A stretch of 51,254 bases of DNA from DASYTH01 sp035762905 (GTDB lineage Bacteria; Actinomycetota; Actinomycetes; Mycobacteriales; Pseudonocardiaceae). Below are positions 34,455-43,400 of the stretch, one piece after another. The translations under genes and the position numbers were made by a program. The stretch is from positions 1-51,254 of the forward strand of contig NZ_DASUCC010000025.1 in NCBI RefSeq assembly GCF_035762905.1, in the 5' to 3' direction. The notes beneath the pieces are model-generated. The model was not told where the DNA came from. It made no database searches and was given only the letters and a program-made list of their open reading frames with translations. How positions within the stretch are numbered: position 1 is the first letter of the stretch; every line of letters starts with the position of its first letter.

Positions 34455-35398
34455 GACACCGCATCGACCCCGAGCTGGCCCGGTGGCTGCCGGTGCTGCC
34501 CGACCTGTCGTACGCCGACGTGGCGGCGGCCCGGGACCTGCTGCGCCGCCAGGTGCGCCAGTGGCCCGCCTTCCGGCCGGACCGTCCGGTCGAGTCGCGC
34601 CAGTTGACCGTCGCCGGACCGGCCGGAGCACCGCCGGTCCCGGTGCGGGTCTACACCCCGGCCGGCGTCACCGACCCGTTGCCGGCCATGCTCTACCTGC
34701 ACGGCGGCGGCTTCGTCACCGGCGACCTGGAGTCCGTGCACGCCTCGGCCACCTACTTCGCCGCCGAACTGTGCGCCGTGGTGGTCTCGGTCGGCTACCG
34801 CCTGGCCCCGGAAGATCCCTTCCCCGCCGGTGTCGAGGACTGCTACGCCGCGCTCACCTGGCTGTCCGACTCGGCCCCCGCCCTGCAGGTCGACCCCACC
34901 CGGATCGCCGTCGCCGGCAGCAGCGCCGGCGGCGGCCTGGCCGCGGCCCTGGCTCTGCTCGCCCGGGACCGCACCGGCCCCCCACTGTGCTTCCAATACC
35001 TGGAAACCCCCATGCTCGACGACCGCATGGCTACCCCATCGATGCGCCAGTACCTGGACACCCCCATGCTCAACCGGCGCAACGCGGACCTGTCCTGGCA
35101 CCACTACCTGGACGCCACCACTTCTCCCGGCGCCCCCCGAGTCTCTCCCTACGCCGCCCCCGCCCGCGCCGAGGACCTGTCCGACCTCCCCCCGGCCTGC
35201 GTCATCGCCTGCGAATTCGACCCGCTGCGCGACGAGGCACTCTGTTACGGCCAACGCCTGGTCCAATCCGGCGTCCCCACCGAAATGCACCTGTACCCCG
35301 CCACCTTCCACGGCTCCACCATCGTCATCGGCGCCGCCATCACCCGACGCATGGCCACCGACCGCCTTGCCACCCTCCGCCGTGCCCTCACCCCCTGA
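34451..35398 (+). CDS. Alpha/beta hydrolase, hormone-sensitive lipase family
   Basis: 315-aa esterase-type hydrolase. The oxyanion-hole motif is LHGGGFVTGD, the nucleophile motif GSSAGGGLA; the acid/His pair fits EFDPLRDEA and ATFHGS near the C-terminus. The ATG overlaps the NRPS stop (ATGA), so it ends the biosynthetic operon. It could trim or release the product, hydrolyse an acyl group or lactone, or give resistance. Codon use becomes noticeably C-richer in the last third, without a frame change. No signal peptide is visible, so it is cytoplasmic. Confidence 0.88.
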   Translation: MRHRIDPELARWLPVLPDLSYADVAAARDLLRRQVRQWPAFRPDRPVESRQLTVAGPAGAPPVPVRVYTPAGVTDPLPAMLYLHGGGFVTGDLESVHASATYFAAELCAVVVSVGYRLAPEDPFPAGVEDCYAALTWLSDSAPALQVDPTRIAVAGSSAGGGLAAALALLARDRTGPPLCFQYLETPMLDDRMATPSMRQYLDTPMLNRRNADLSWHHYLDATTSPGAPRVSPYAAPARAEDLSDLPPACVIACEFDPLRDEALCYGQRLVQSGVPTEMHLYPATFHGSTIVIGAAITRRMATDRLATLRRALTP

Positions 35399-35437
35399 CC
35401 TTTCCCCGGCGAGTTCCCAGTTCGGGCGGCCAGCTGG

Positions 35438-36064
35438 TCAGTCGTGGGCGCGACAGCGGCCGGGGAAGATCCCGCTGAGGTAGTCGTGCAGGGCGGCCAG
35501 TGCGGCCGAGGCGGGCAGGGCGGTGGGGTCGAGGTAGGTGTGCAGGGCCAGCCCGTCGAGGTGGGCGAGCAGCCGGCTCGCCTGCGTGTCGGGGTCGGTG
35601 TGGTTGCGGACTTCCCCGCATTTCTTGCCGTTGCTGATGGCCTGAGCGAGGCGGGCCCGGATCTGGGCTTCGGTGTGGTTGCGCACTGCGGCGAGGTTCG
35701 GGTTGTCCACCGCGCGGGTGGCGAAGGCGAAGGCGACTCGCCACTCGGCGCGTCGTGGTTCATCCAGGGGGAGGCGTTCGGCCAAGGCGTGCGCAAGGGC
35801 CTGCTGGATGCGGCTGCGGTGCCGGTCCAGTTCCTCGGCCTGCTCGATCGCGCGGGCCAGCGTGCGTTCGGTGAGTTGGGTGTAGGCGTAGCGCAGTAGG
35901 TCGTCTTTGCTGGCGAAGTAGTGCTGCACCAGGCCGACCGAGACACCGGCTTCGGCGGCGGTCTTGGCCACCGTCACGCCGTCGAGACCGTGCGCGGCGA
36001 CCAGCCGCTCGACTGCCTCGGCGACCTGCCGGCGGCGCAGCGCGTGGTATTCCTCCCGGGCCAT
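35438..36064 (-). CDS. TetR/BetI-like repressor
   Basis: 208-aa TetR-family protein: RRRQVAEAVERLVAAHGLDGVTVAKTAAEAGVSVGLVQHYFASKDDLLRYAY is the HTH, with a BetI-like C-terminal domain. It is divergent from the serine hydrolase gene, with the palindrome CATATT-n6-AATATG between them, so it probably represses that gene and itself. It converges with the biosynthetic operon 39 bp from the hydrolase stop and need not belong to it. Start ATG 36064. Confidence 0.88.
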   Translation of the reverse strand: MAREEYHALRRRQVAEAVERLVAAHGLDGVTVAKTAAEAGVSVGLVQHYFASKDDLLRYAYTQLTERTLARAIEQAEELDRHRSRIQQALAHALAERLPLDEPRRAEWRVAFAFATRAVDNPNLAAVRNHTEAQIRARLAQAISNGKKCGEVRNHTDPDTQASRLLAHLDGLALHTYLDPTALPASAALAALHDYLSGIFPGRCRAHD

Positions 36065-36099
36065 CCCGCCACCGTTCGCTCGAGCGTTGACAATACGTC

Positions 36100-36117
36100 C
36101 ATATTAGAACCAATATG
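36100..36117. promoter_or_regulatory. TetR operator in divergent promoter
   Basis: Perfect 6-bp arms CATATT and AATATG around a 6-nt spacer. A TATACT -10-like hexamer follows at 36120-36125, putting transcription start at about 36132, the GTG of the serine hydrolase. The AT-richness stands out from the surrounding DNA. Confidence 0.6.
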
Positions 36118-36131
36118 AATATACTGTAACG

Positions 36132-37634
36132 GTGGTGGGGGTGCTGAGGATGGGGTGGCTGCGGTGGTGCGCGAGCGTGCTCGTTCTGTCCAGCATGCCG
36201 GTCGTCGCGGCGCAGCCCGCCGAGCCGGATGCGACGCGTATCGAGGCGTTCCTGACCGGGCGGATGCGCGCCAACGAGGTTCCTGGCCTGGCCTATGCGC
36301 TGGTGCATCGGGATCGGGTGGTGCGCTCCGGGGCGTGGGGGGTCGACGGGTGGGGCCGGCCGATGACCCCACGGACCCCGATGGGGTTCGGCTCGGTGTC
36401 CAAACCGGTCACCGCCACGGCGATCATGCGGCTGGTCGATACCGGGCGGGTGCGGCTGGACGACCCCGTCGTCAGGCAGCTGCCCTGGCTGCGGCTGGCC
36501 GAGCCGGACACGGCGGGGAAGATCACCGTGCGGCACCTGCTGGAGCAGACCAGCGGGATCTCACCCCGCGACGGCTACGCCCGTTCCGACCGCGACGACA
36601 ACGCACCCGGCGGCATCCGCCGCTGGGTCGGCGACCTCGCCTCGGCGCACCCCACCGCCCAACCCGGACAGCTCCACCAGTACAGCCCGGCCAACGCGAT
36701 GATTCTCGCCGCCCTGGCCGAACAGGTCACCGGACTGTCCTTTGCCGACTTCCTGCACCGGGAATTGTTCGCGCCGCTGGACATGGCCGACACCATCACC
36801 GACGCGCACAAGGCCGAACGGATGCCGCCCGGCCACGAGTACTACTTCGGCTCGGTACGCCGGGCACCGAAAACGTTCGACACCTCCGGCGTCCCCTACG
36901 GATATCTGGCCGGCAGCGTCACCGACCTGGCCCACCTGGCCATCCTGCACACCAACGCCGGCCGTTACCGCGGCACGGCGGTGCTCTCGCAGCGCGCCAT
37001 CGCGCAGCTGCACCGGCCCGGGCCCGTCGCGGCCGGCGGGCACTACGGGCCGGGCTGGCGGATCGGCACCCTGAACGCGGTGGGCACGCGGATCGTGTGG
37101 CACGCCGGCGCCGTCACCGGCTACCACACCCTCGTGATCACCGCTCCGGACCGCGGCTGGGCCGTGGCCGTCCAGCAGAACGCCTGGTCGTTTCTGCACG
37201 ACGCCGCGCTCAACGCGGCCGGTTTCGGCGCGCTCACCCTGGCCCTGGGCGGCGAGCCCGACCCGCCGACGCCCCCATCGGCCACCCTCCCACTGCTCGC
37301 CCTCGGCGCCGTCATCCTGATCCTGGCGGTCGGGCTCGCCGTGACGGCACACCGACTCCTACGCCCCGCGAGATCCCGCCGCAGCTGGCCCACCGTGCTC
37401 GGCGCCACCACCGGTGCCATGGCCGGCCTGATGTCCGCCGTGGGACTCGGGTGGTGGCTGCCGCACGCGTTCGACCTGGACCTGCGACACATCCTGCGAT
37501 TCCAGCCAGACCTCGGCCACCTCACCATCGCGATCATCACCCTCGGGCTCGCACTGACCGCCACCGCCACCGCACTGCTGATACGAACCCTGCTCACCCG
37601 ACACTCTGGCCAGGCACAACCGAAGCCCCGATAA
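36132..37634 (+). CDS. Serine beta-lactamase-like hydrolase, membrane-anchored
   Basis: 500-aa protein of the class C beta-lactamase/penicillin-binding-protein-like family. It has an N-terminal signal peptide (WLRWCASVLVLSSMPVVAAQP), the SxxK motif SVSK (Ser88-Lys91), YSPAN from Tyr184 for the YxN element, and HAGAVTG for the third motif. After ~380 residues come three or four hydrophobic helices (LLALGAVILILAVGLAV, TVLGATTGAMAGLMSAVGLGWW, LTIAIITLGLALTATATALLI). Likely an extracytoplasmic esterase or D-Ala-D-Ala peptidase. GTG 36132 coincides with the predicted transcription start (leaderless); ATG 36150 is an alternative. Confidence 0.87.
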   Translation: MVGVLRMGWLRWCASVLVLSSMPVVAAQPAEPDATRIEAFLTGRMRANEVPGLAYALVHRDRVVRSGAWGVDGWGRPMTPRTPMGFGSVSKPVTATAIMRLVDTGRVRLDDPVVRQLPWLRLAEPDTAGKITVRHLLEQTSGISPRDGYARSDRDDNAPGGIRRWVGDLASAHPTAQPGQLHQYSPANAMILAALAEQVTGLSFADFLHRELFAPLDMADTITDAHKAERMPPGHEYYFGSVRRAPKTFDTSGVPYGYLAGSVTDLAHLAILHTNAGRYRGTAVLSQRAIAQLHRPGPVAAGGHYGPGWRIGTLNAVGTRIVWHAGAVTGYHTLVITAPDRGWAVAVQQNAWSFLHDAALNAAGFGALTLALGGEPDPPTPPSATLPLLALGAVILILAVGLAVTAHRLLRPARSRRSWPTVLGATTGAMAGLMSAVGLGWWLPHAFDLDLRHILRFQPDLGHLTIAIITLGLALTATATALLIRTLLTRHSGQAQPKPR

Positions 37635-38178
37635 TCCAGCCACACCACCGACCGCCATAGGTATCCGACGATCCCGCCACCCGGGTGCCGCCTACATCCT
37701 CGCCAGTATCAGATGCCAGCGCGCAGGCGCAGGTGCTGCAGACAGCGCGCCTCGCCCTGCTCCTCGCCGAACCGCGGCAAGTGCTCGGCCCGCCAGGCGG
37801 TTACCGCGTCAACCAGCGTCCGTCCTCAACGGACAGCACGATACCGCGCAGTCGATGACGTGGGTTCGGCTGGTCGACGGCGGCCTCGACCAGTTCGTCC
37901 CATGCCTGCGAATCCGGCCGGCGTCAGTCCAGCCTGCGCTGGCTGGTCCGTGACCTGATCGAGGCGTACGCCTGCGCACCGTGTACCCACCGTTCCCAGC
38001 ATCGGCTTTCTCATTCGACGACTGGCGCCCCTCCCGGTCGGTGGCGGCGCGGCTTCTCGCTCGCGCCACGAACGGTGCTTGACAGCAGGAATGACCTTGC
38101 GGCGCTTGTGATCTCGTGCCTGGGCCTTGTCGTTGGCACGTCCAGATCGTCTCCGGCACATATGGCACAGTCGTCATC
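37635..38178. other. Gene-free interval
   Basis: 544 bp between the serine hydrolase and the phosphotransferase. Several short frames exist on both strands (the longest about 80 codons), none with a start signal, a recognisable motif or consistent third-position GC. The right end should hold the phosphotransferase promoter. It may be decayed DNA. Confidence 0.4.
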
Positions 38179-39099
38179 GTGCCATTGGAAGATCTGCCGG
38201 ACTGGCTGCCGACCTGGTGTGTGAACCAGTTGGGAGACGGGCCGGTCGGCGTGCTGTTCGAGGTGCGGTCGATATCGGCGGTGTTCGGGCTGCGGTTGGC
38301 CGGCGGCCGCGACGTCGTGGTGAAGGCCCGGGAGGACGACGGCCGGGCCACGTCGTGTGTTGCCGCGCAGGCCCGGTTGGCGCAGCGGGGGTTTCCGTGT
38401 GCCCAGCCGCTCACGCCAGCGGTCGGTGTCGGTGCGCTGGCCGTGCACGCTGAGGAGTACCGGCCGGGCGGTGAGCTGCTGCAGGGCGATTCGCCGGAGA
38501 TCGCCGTGCGCTACGCGGAGGTGTTCGCCCGGCTGATGGGCGAACTGGTCCATGTGACCGTCGCGCCGCCGCTGCCGAATCCGCGCTGGGTACGTTGGGA
38601 CCACACCGATTCCGGGGTATGGCCAGCGATCGGGTTCCTTGACGAACGGGACCAGAGCGTGGTGCCGGCCTACGTCGTCGAGGTGGCCGAGCGGACCCGC
38701 GCGCGGATGCTGGCCGCCGACCTGCCATGCGTGCTGGGCCACGCCGACTTCGAAGCGCAGAACCTGCGCTGGCACGACAGCCAGGTGTGGGCCGTGCATG
38801 ACTGGGACAGCCTGGCATGGCAGCCAGAGGCGGCACTGGTGGGAGCGGCGAGTGCAGTGTTCCCCAAGACCGGGCCGGCCACATTGCCGCCGATCGAGAG
38901 TTCCGCGGCGTTCCTGGCCGCTTATCAGGACCTTCGGGGGCGCCGGTTCACCGCGGAGGAACAGGAGATCGCATGGGCGGCCAGCCTGTGGCCGGCAGCG
39001 CACGACCTCCGATGGGAAGCACTGCACGCCGATCCACCGGTGTCCTCTGACGCCGTCCGCGCACAGGCACCCGAACGCCTCCGCCGAGCAAACGCCTAG
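38179..39099 (+). CDS. Aminoglycoside phosphotransferase-like kinase
   Basis: 306-aa protein with the APH/choline-kinase fold. The catalytic loop GHADFEAQN gives His188, Asp190 and Asn195, and the metal-binding DWD is Asp208-Asp210. The N-lobe has the expected Lys in RDVVVKARED. Such enzymes phosphorylate hydroxyl groups of antibiotics or small metabolites; the substrate cannot be predicted. Start GTG 38179 is chosen because the preceding in-frame residues look non-coding, but no ribosome binding site is evident. Confidence 0.85.
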   Translation: MPLEDLPDWLPTWCVNQLGDGPVGVLFEVRSISAVFGLRLAGGRDVVVKAREDDGRATSCVAAQARLAQRGFPCAQPLTPAVGVGALAVHAEEYRPGGELLQGDSPEIAVRYAEVFARLMGELVHVTVAPPLPNPRWVRWDHTDSGVWPAIGFLDERDQSVVPAYVVEVAERTRARMLAADLPCVLGHADFEAQNLRWHDSQVWAVHDWDSLAWQPEAALVGAASAVFPKTGPATLPPIESSAAFLAAYQDLRGRRFTAEEQEIAWAASLWPAAHDLRWEALHADPPVSSDAVRAQAPERLRRANA

Positions 39100-39189
39100 A
39101 GAGTGTGAAACGCCGCCACGAGCAGCGATGCGTTCGAACGGTTGCGATCACAAGGGTATCGATGATCACCGCAGGAGGTTCGACCATGT

Positions 39190-39513
39190 CCTGGTTCGGT
39201 GGGCCCCAGCGAGAACGCGGCAAGCACCGCGATGAAGATGGCCGGCGCCATATTCGGGTAGCCGCCGCCGAGAATGCTGACCATGAGCTCACCGGCGATT
39301 ATCCCGATGCACACACCGGCGAGCAGCCGCACCGCGCTCAGGCCGCGCTCGCCGCGGGCGAAAGCTGAGCGCGACCACGGCGGCGACCGGCGCGAAGAAC
39401 GGGTCGATCTCCTTGGCGATCACCCACGCGACCGTGGCCGCCGCCGTCGCCTGCAGCAGTAGCCGGACCTCGCCGGACCACCCGCGCACTCCGGCAGTCC
39501 TGTCGCCAACCAT
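39190..39513 (-). pseudogene. FUSC/aromatic acid exporter relic
   Basis: The N-terminal part of a FUSC-type membrane transporter is split over two frames. The first reads LLLQATAAATVAWVIAKEIDPFFAPVAAVVALSF (from 39513). After a frameshift near 39330-39360 it continues as RLLAGVCIGIIAGELMVSILGGG...AIFIAVLAAFSLG, then breaks off. The rest of the ~350-aa protein is absent. A decayed gene with no expected function. Confidence 0.7.
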
Positions 39514-39516
39514 CGG

Positions 39517-40476
39517 CTACGGCGGAGTGGGTGATGACGGCTGGGGGTCGGTGATCCCGCCGGGACAGGCGAGCCGCGCGATGTCCCAGTCGGCGTGTCG
39601 CGCGCCGGCCTGGTAGGCGCTTTCGTAGAAGGCGAGGACTGCGCCGCGTGGGTCGGGCTCGGCGCGGGCTCGTTCGTAGTGGAGTACGGCCAGGTGGCTG
39701 TCGCGCTGCGTGATCCATTCCGCGCCGGCGGGGTGGAGTGGTTCGCCGGTCAGGCCGGGCGGCTCGGGGGCGGTGTAGGAGTAGAAGGCGGGCTCGGGAA
39801 AGGCGTCGTCGCCGAACCAGAAGCCGAAGCTGATCACCTCCCGGGAGTAGGCCTCCCGGGTCACCGGGTCGGCCTGCGCGGGCTGGTCGACGTGGCGCTC
39901 GGAGAAGCGGGTGTGCGCGATGTCGAAGGTGTGCCAGAAGTGGTGCACGGGGCTGGCTTTGCCGGAGAACCGCGCCGCGAACTCCTCGAGCACCAGGTTC
40001 ACCTGGGAGAGCACCTGCCAGTAGCGGGTGACCATGGCGGGGTCGTAGGCGCTGTGCTCGGTGTCGTCGCGAAACGGTCGGTTCGCGTCCGGTAGGTCGA
40101 ACGGTCTGGCATTCGCGATCGTCACCCGGACGCGCAACGCGTCCAGGGCAGCGAGGAGGTCGCGGTAGAACGAGGCCACCGACTGGCCGTAAAGCGGGAA
40201 GGACATCGCCGTGCCGTCGGTGGTGCTGGCGATCAGTTGGTGGTCGACGAAGTCGAAGTCGATGGTGAAGATCTGGTTGCCGTCAACCAACCCCATGGGA
40301 CGGGTGGTGATCCCTCGCCCGGTGAGGTGAAACGGCACGTTCCACCAGTGGTTGCGCCGGCTGCTGGCGGCGAGCCGGATCTTGCCGACCACCTGGACGT
40401 AGCGGTGCAGGGTGGCTTTGGTGTCCTGCCACGCTGCCAGCGGCATCGAGGGAAACAGCTCCATGGCGTCAACCAT
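39517..40476 (-). CDS. DUF5996 family protein
   Basis: 319-aa protein matching DUF5996: ELFPSMPLAAWQDTKATLHRYVQVVGKIRLAASSRRNHWWNVPFHLTGRGITTRPM at the start, ISFGFWFGDD and PAFYSYTAPEPPGL near the C-terminus. Function unknown; no catalytic motif is clear, and no signal peptide or membrane segment. Start ATG 40476, with ATG 40464 possible. It follows the divergently controlled MarR gene in the same direction (33-bp gap), so the two may be co-transcribed. Confidence 0.82.
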   Translation of the reverse strand: MVDAMELFPSMPLAAWQDTKATLHRYVQVVGKIRLAASSRRNHWWNVPFHLTGRGITTRPMGLVDGNQIFTIDFDFVDHQLIASTTDGTAMSFPLYGQSVASFYRDLLAALDALRVRVTIANARPFDLPDANRPFRDDTEHSAYDPAMVTRYWQVLSQVNLVLEEFAARFSGKASPVHHFWHTFDIAHTRFSERHVDQPAQADPVTREAYSREVISFGFWFGDDAFPEPAFYSYTAPEPPGLTGEPLHPAGAEWITQRDSHLAVLHYERARAEPDPRGAVLAFYESAYQAGARHADWDIARLACPGGITDPQPSSPTPP

Positions 40477-40509
40477 GCCAGCCTCGCGGCACGGTCGCTG
40501 GCGAGCCGG

Positions 40510-40992
40510 TCACGGTCGCGGCTGGACGAGCCGGGTGCGCACCCGCACCGTGGCGTCGATGCTCGCCGCGAGGAATCGGGCGATGGTACGGCGTTCCCGG
40601 GCGGTGAGCGTCGCCCACGCCTCGGCGAGTTCGGCGCCGAGCGGGGTGAAGAAGCGCTGGCCGAGTTGCATGGCGTGGTCGGCCATCACCAGTTCGACCC
40701 GGCGCCGGTCGGTGGGGTCGCGGTCGCGGTGCAGGTGTCCGGCAGCTTCGAGCCGGTCCAGCACGGCGGTGGTGGCCGAGGCGCTCAGGTGCAGCGCGGC
40801 GGCGAGCTGGCTCGGTGACATGGGGGCGCCGCGCCGCGCGGCGTCCATGATCACGGTGAGTGCGTTGAGGTCGGTGCGGTGCATGCCGTGCGCCGCGCCG
40901 AACATCTCGGCGAACCGGTCGGTTTCGACGACGAGCTGCCGGAGCAGCTGTGCCAGTTCGGCATCCGAGCCCTGATCCTGGTCCTGTGCCAC
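40510..40992 (-). CDS. MarR-family repressor
   Basis: 160-aa winged-helix regulator: NALTVIMDAARRGAPMSPSQLAAALHLSASATTAVLDRLEAAGHLHRDRDPTDRRRVELVM is the canonical MarR DNA-binding domain and wing. It diverges from the MMPL transporter, with an AT-rich inverted repeat between them, the standard arrangement of a MarR repressor with the efflux pump it controls. Start ATG 40992. Confidence 0.92.
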   Translation of the reverse strand: MAQDQDQGSDAELAQLLRQLVVETDRFAEMFGAAHGMHRTDLNALTVIMDAARRGAPMSPSQLAAALHLSASATTAVLDRLEAAGHLHRDRDPTDRRRVELVMADHAMQLGQRFFTPLGAELAEAWATLTARERRTIARFLAASIDATVRVRTRLVQPRP

Positions 40993-41023
40993 CGGCCATC
41001 CTTACCACACCATTTGTTTCGAT

Positions 41024-41055
41024 GATAGAAATATGCGATTGTAGAATTATCTATC
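41024..41055. promoter_or_regulatory. AT-rich inverted repeat, probable MarR operator
   Basis: GATAGA (41024-41029) and TCTATC (41050-41055) flank an AT-rich 20-bp centre. A smaller repeat TTTC/GAAA overlaps the left side. The element directly precedes the MMPL ribosome binding site and covers the divergent promoter region. Confidence 0.5.
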
Positions 41056-41067
41056 GTGGAGGTGGCC

Positions 41068-43137
41068 GTGCCCAGTTCGACGGTGTTCCGCCGGCGGGCG
41101 CACTGGCTGCTTCCCGCCCTGGTCGCGGTCGCCTGGCTGGTGCTCGGCGGGATCGGCGGGCCGTTCGCCGGCAAGCTGAGCGAGGTCGCGGTCAACGACA
41201 GCGCGGCGTTCCTGCCGGAGTCGGCCGAGGCCACCGAGGTCGCCGCCCTGCAGCGGCGGTTCGACACCGAGCGGACCGTGCCGGCGATCGTCGTGGCGGA
41301 ACGGCCGGGCGGGCTCACCGACGATGACCGGCGTTACCTCGCTGACCGGGCCACCCGGATCACGGCGGGGCAGCCGATCCCTCCGGTTGCCTCCGAGGAC
41401 GGCGCGGCGTTGGGGCTGATCGTGCCGATCGACGATCGGACCGAGGTGTCGGAGGCGGTCACGGACATCCGCGAGGTGCTCGCCGAGGGCCGGCCGGACG
41501 GGTTGACCGTGCTGGTGACCGGGCCGGCGGCGCAGGTGGCCGACCTGTCCGAGGCCTTCGGCGGCATCGACGGGTTGCTGCTGGTGGTGGCCGGTTCGGT
41601 GGTCGCGTTGATCCTGGTGCTGGTCTACCGCAGCCCGGTGCTGCCGGTGGTGGTGATGGCGTCCGCGGCGTTCGCGTTGGGACTGGCGAGCCTGGCCATC
41701 TACCTGCTGGCCGACCGCGGCGTGATCGACCTCAACGGGCAGAGCCAGGGCATCCTGTTCATCCTCGTGGTCGGGGCCGCCACCGACTACGCGCTGCTGC
41801 TGGTGTCCCGCTACCGGGAGGAGTTGCGCACGACGGACGACCGGCTGGCCGCGATGCGCACCGCTTGGCGGGCCACCATCGAGCCGATCGCCGCGTCAGC
41901 CGGCACGGTGATCCTGGCCGTGCTGTGCCTGCTGTTCAGCGACCTCAACTCCAACAAGTCGCTCGGGCCGGTCGCCGCGATCGGCATCGCCGCCGCCCTG
42001 CTCGCCTCGACCACGTTCCTGCCCGCGGTGCTCGCGCTGCTCGGCCGGTCGGCGTTCTGGCCGCAGCGTCCCCGGCCCGGCACGAACGACCCGCACGGCA
42101 CCGGAATCTGGGCCCGGGTCGCGCGCGTGATCTCGGCGCGGCCGCGGGTGGTGTGGCTGGTGACCGCGCTGGTGCTGCTGGGTGCGGCCGCGTTCGTACC
42201 GCAGTTGCGCGCATCCGGCACCGCCCAGTCCGACATCTTCCTCACCCCGGTGGACTCGGTCGCCGGGCAGCAGGTCCTGTCCCGGCACTTCCCGTCCGGC
42301 GCGGGCACGCCCACCGTGATCATCGCGCAGGCCGACCGGATCGACGAGGTCGCAGCGGCGGCCCGGGTCGACGGGGTCGCCGAGACCCGGGTCACGGTGG
42401 CGGCCGACGGTTCACCCCGCCAGGTCGACGGTCTGTCCCGGGTGGACGCCGTGCTCACCGACCCCGCCGACTCCGCTGCCGCGACCGCGACCGTGGCCCG
42501 CATCCGCACCGCCGTGCACGCCGTACCGGACGCGTCGGCCAAGGTCGGCGGCCCGACCGCGATCCTGCTCGACACCCAGACCACCTCCGAACGCGACCGG
42601 ACCGTGATCATCCCGATCGTGCTGCTGGTCGTGTTCGCCGTGCTGGCACTGCTGCTGCGCGCGCTGCTCGCCCCGGTGCTGCTCGTCGCGACCGTCGTGC
42701 TGTCCTACGCCGCCACCCTCGGCGTGTCCGCGCTGGTGTTCAACCACATCCTCGGCTTCCCGGGCGCCGACCCGGTCGTGCCGTTGTTCGGCTTCGTCTT
42801 CCTGGTCGCCCTGGGCATCGACTACAACATCTTCCTGATGACCCGCGTCCGTGAGGAGGCGAAGACCCACGGCACCCGCGAAGGCACCCTGCGCGGCCTG
42901 ACCATCACCGGCGGCGTCATCACCTCCGCCGGCCTCGTCCTCGCCGCCACCTTCGCCGCCCTCGCCGTCCTGCCCATCCTGTTCCTCGCCCAACTCGCCT
43001 TCATCGTCGCCTTCGGTGTCATCCTCGACACTCTCGTCGTCCGCTCCCTCCTGGTGCCCGCCCTCACCGTCGACATCGGACGCCACGTCTGGTGGCCCTC
43101 CCGCCTCAGCCGCCCCGCGACCAGCCCACCGCCCTGA
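41068..43137 (+). CDS. MMPL-family RND transporter
   Basis: 689-aa membrane transporter of the MMPL/RND type with two repeats, each an extracytoplasmic loop followed by about five helices. Visible are RRRAHWLLPALVAVAWLVLGG (TM1), ILFILVVGAATDYALLLVSRYREEL and FVFLVALGIDYNIFLMTRVREEAKTHG; the GxxxDY motifs in the two repeats carry the proton-relay residues. Likely exports lipids or hydrophobic drugs. GGAGG (41058-41062) lies 5 nt before GTG 41068, preferred over GTG 41056. Probably repressed by the divergent MarR protein. Confidence 0.93.
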   Translation: MPSSTVFRRRAHWLLPALVAVAWLVLGGIGGPFAGKLSEVAVNDSAAFLPESAEATEVAALQRRFDTERTVPAIVVAERPGGLTDDDRRYLADRATRITAGQPIPPVASEDGAALGLIVPIDDRTEVSEAVTDIREVLAEGRPDGLTVLVTGPAAQVADLSEAFGGIDGLLLVVAGSVVALILVLVYRSPVLPVVVMASAAFALGLASLAIYLLADRGVIDLNGQSQGILFILVVGAATDYALLLVSRYREELRTTDDRLAAMRTAWRATIEPIAASAGTVILAVLCLLFSDLNSNKSLGPVAAIGIAAALLASTTFLPAVLALLGRSAFWPQRPRPGTNDPHGTGIWARVARVISARPRVVWLVTALVLLGAAAFVPQLRASGTAQSDIFLTPVDSVAGQQVLSRHFPSGAGTPTVIIAQADRIDEVAAAARVDGVAETRVTVAADGSPRQVDGLSRVDAVLTDPADSAAATATVARIRTAVHAVPDASAKVGGPTAILLDTQTTSERDRTVIIPIVLLVVFAVLALLLRALLAPVLLVATVVLSYAATLGVSALVFNHILGFPGADPVVPLFGFVFLVALGIDYNIFLMTRVREEAKTHGTREGTLRGLTITGGVITSAGLVLAATFAALAVLPILFLAQLAFIVAFGVILDTLVVRSLLVPALTVDIGRHVWWPSRLSRPATSPPP

Positions 43138-43400
43138 CCGGAATCGCCTGGACCGTGCTCAACCTGGCCGTGCGGGCTCCCGGATCGCGCGGTGTTGTCC
43201 TTGCGCGATAAGGCTCTTCCCGCCTGGTTGGCCGGCTCTCGGTGCTGGTCGCCGCGGTGCACGTTGTCACCTGGGTCGGCGTGCTCATCGGTGGTCCGCT
43301 GGCTCCCGGAAGCTGGGTTCGGAAGGGTCGCCCGCCGCCGACTGCGGGCGTATCGAAAACGCATACGGTGCCGCAACAGCCCTGCGTCTGCAATGGAGGC

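Noticed and set aside
30294..34631. Very long open frame (about 1445 codons) on the minus strand opposite the NRPS
   Set aside because: It is an antisense shadow of a high-GC gene: Arg/Gly/His/Gln-rich low-complexity translation, no domains, no ribosome binding site, while the plus strand encodes a complete NRPS.
24182..35398. Piperazate-type pathway
   Set aside because: A KtzT-like N-N cyclase (heme protein) is absent. The hydroxylase alone is not enough, although N-N bond formation by another route is not excluded.
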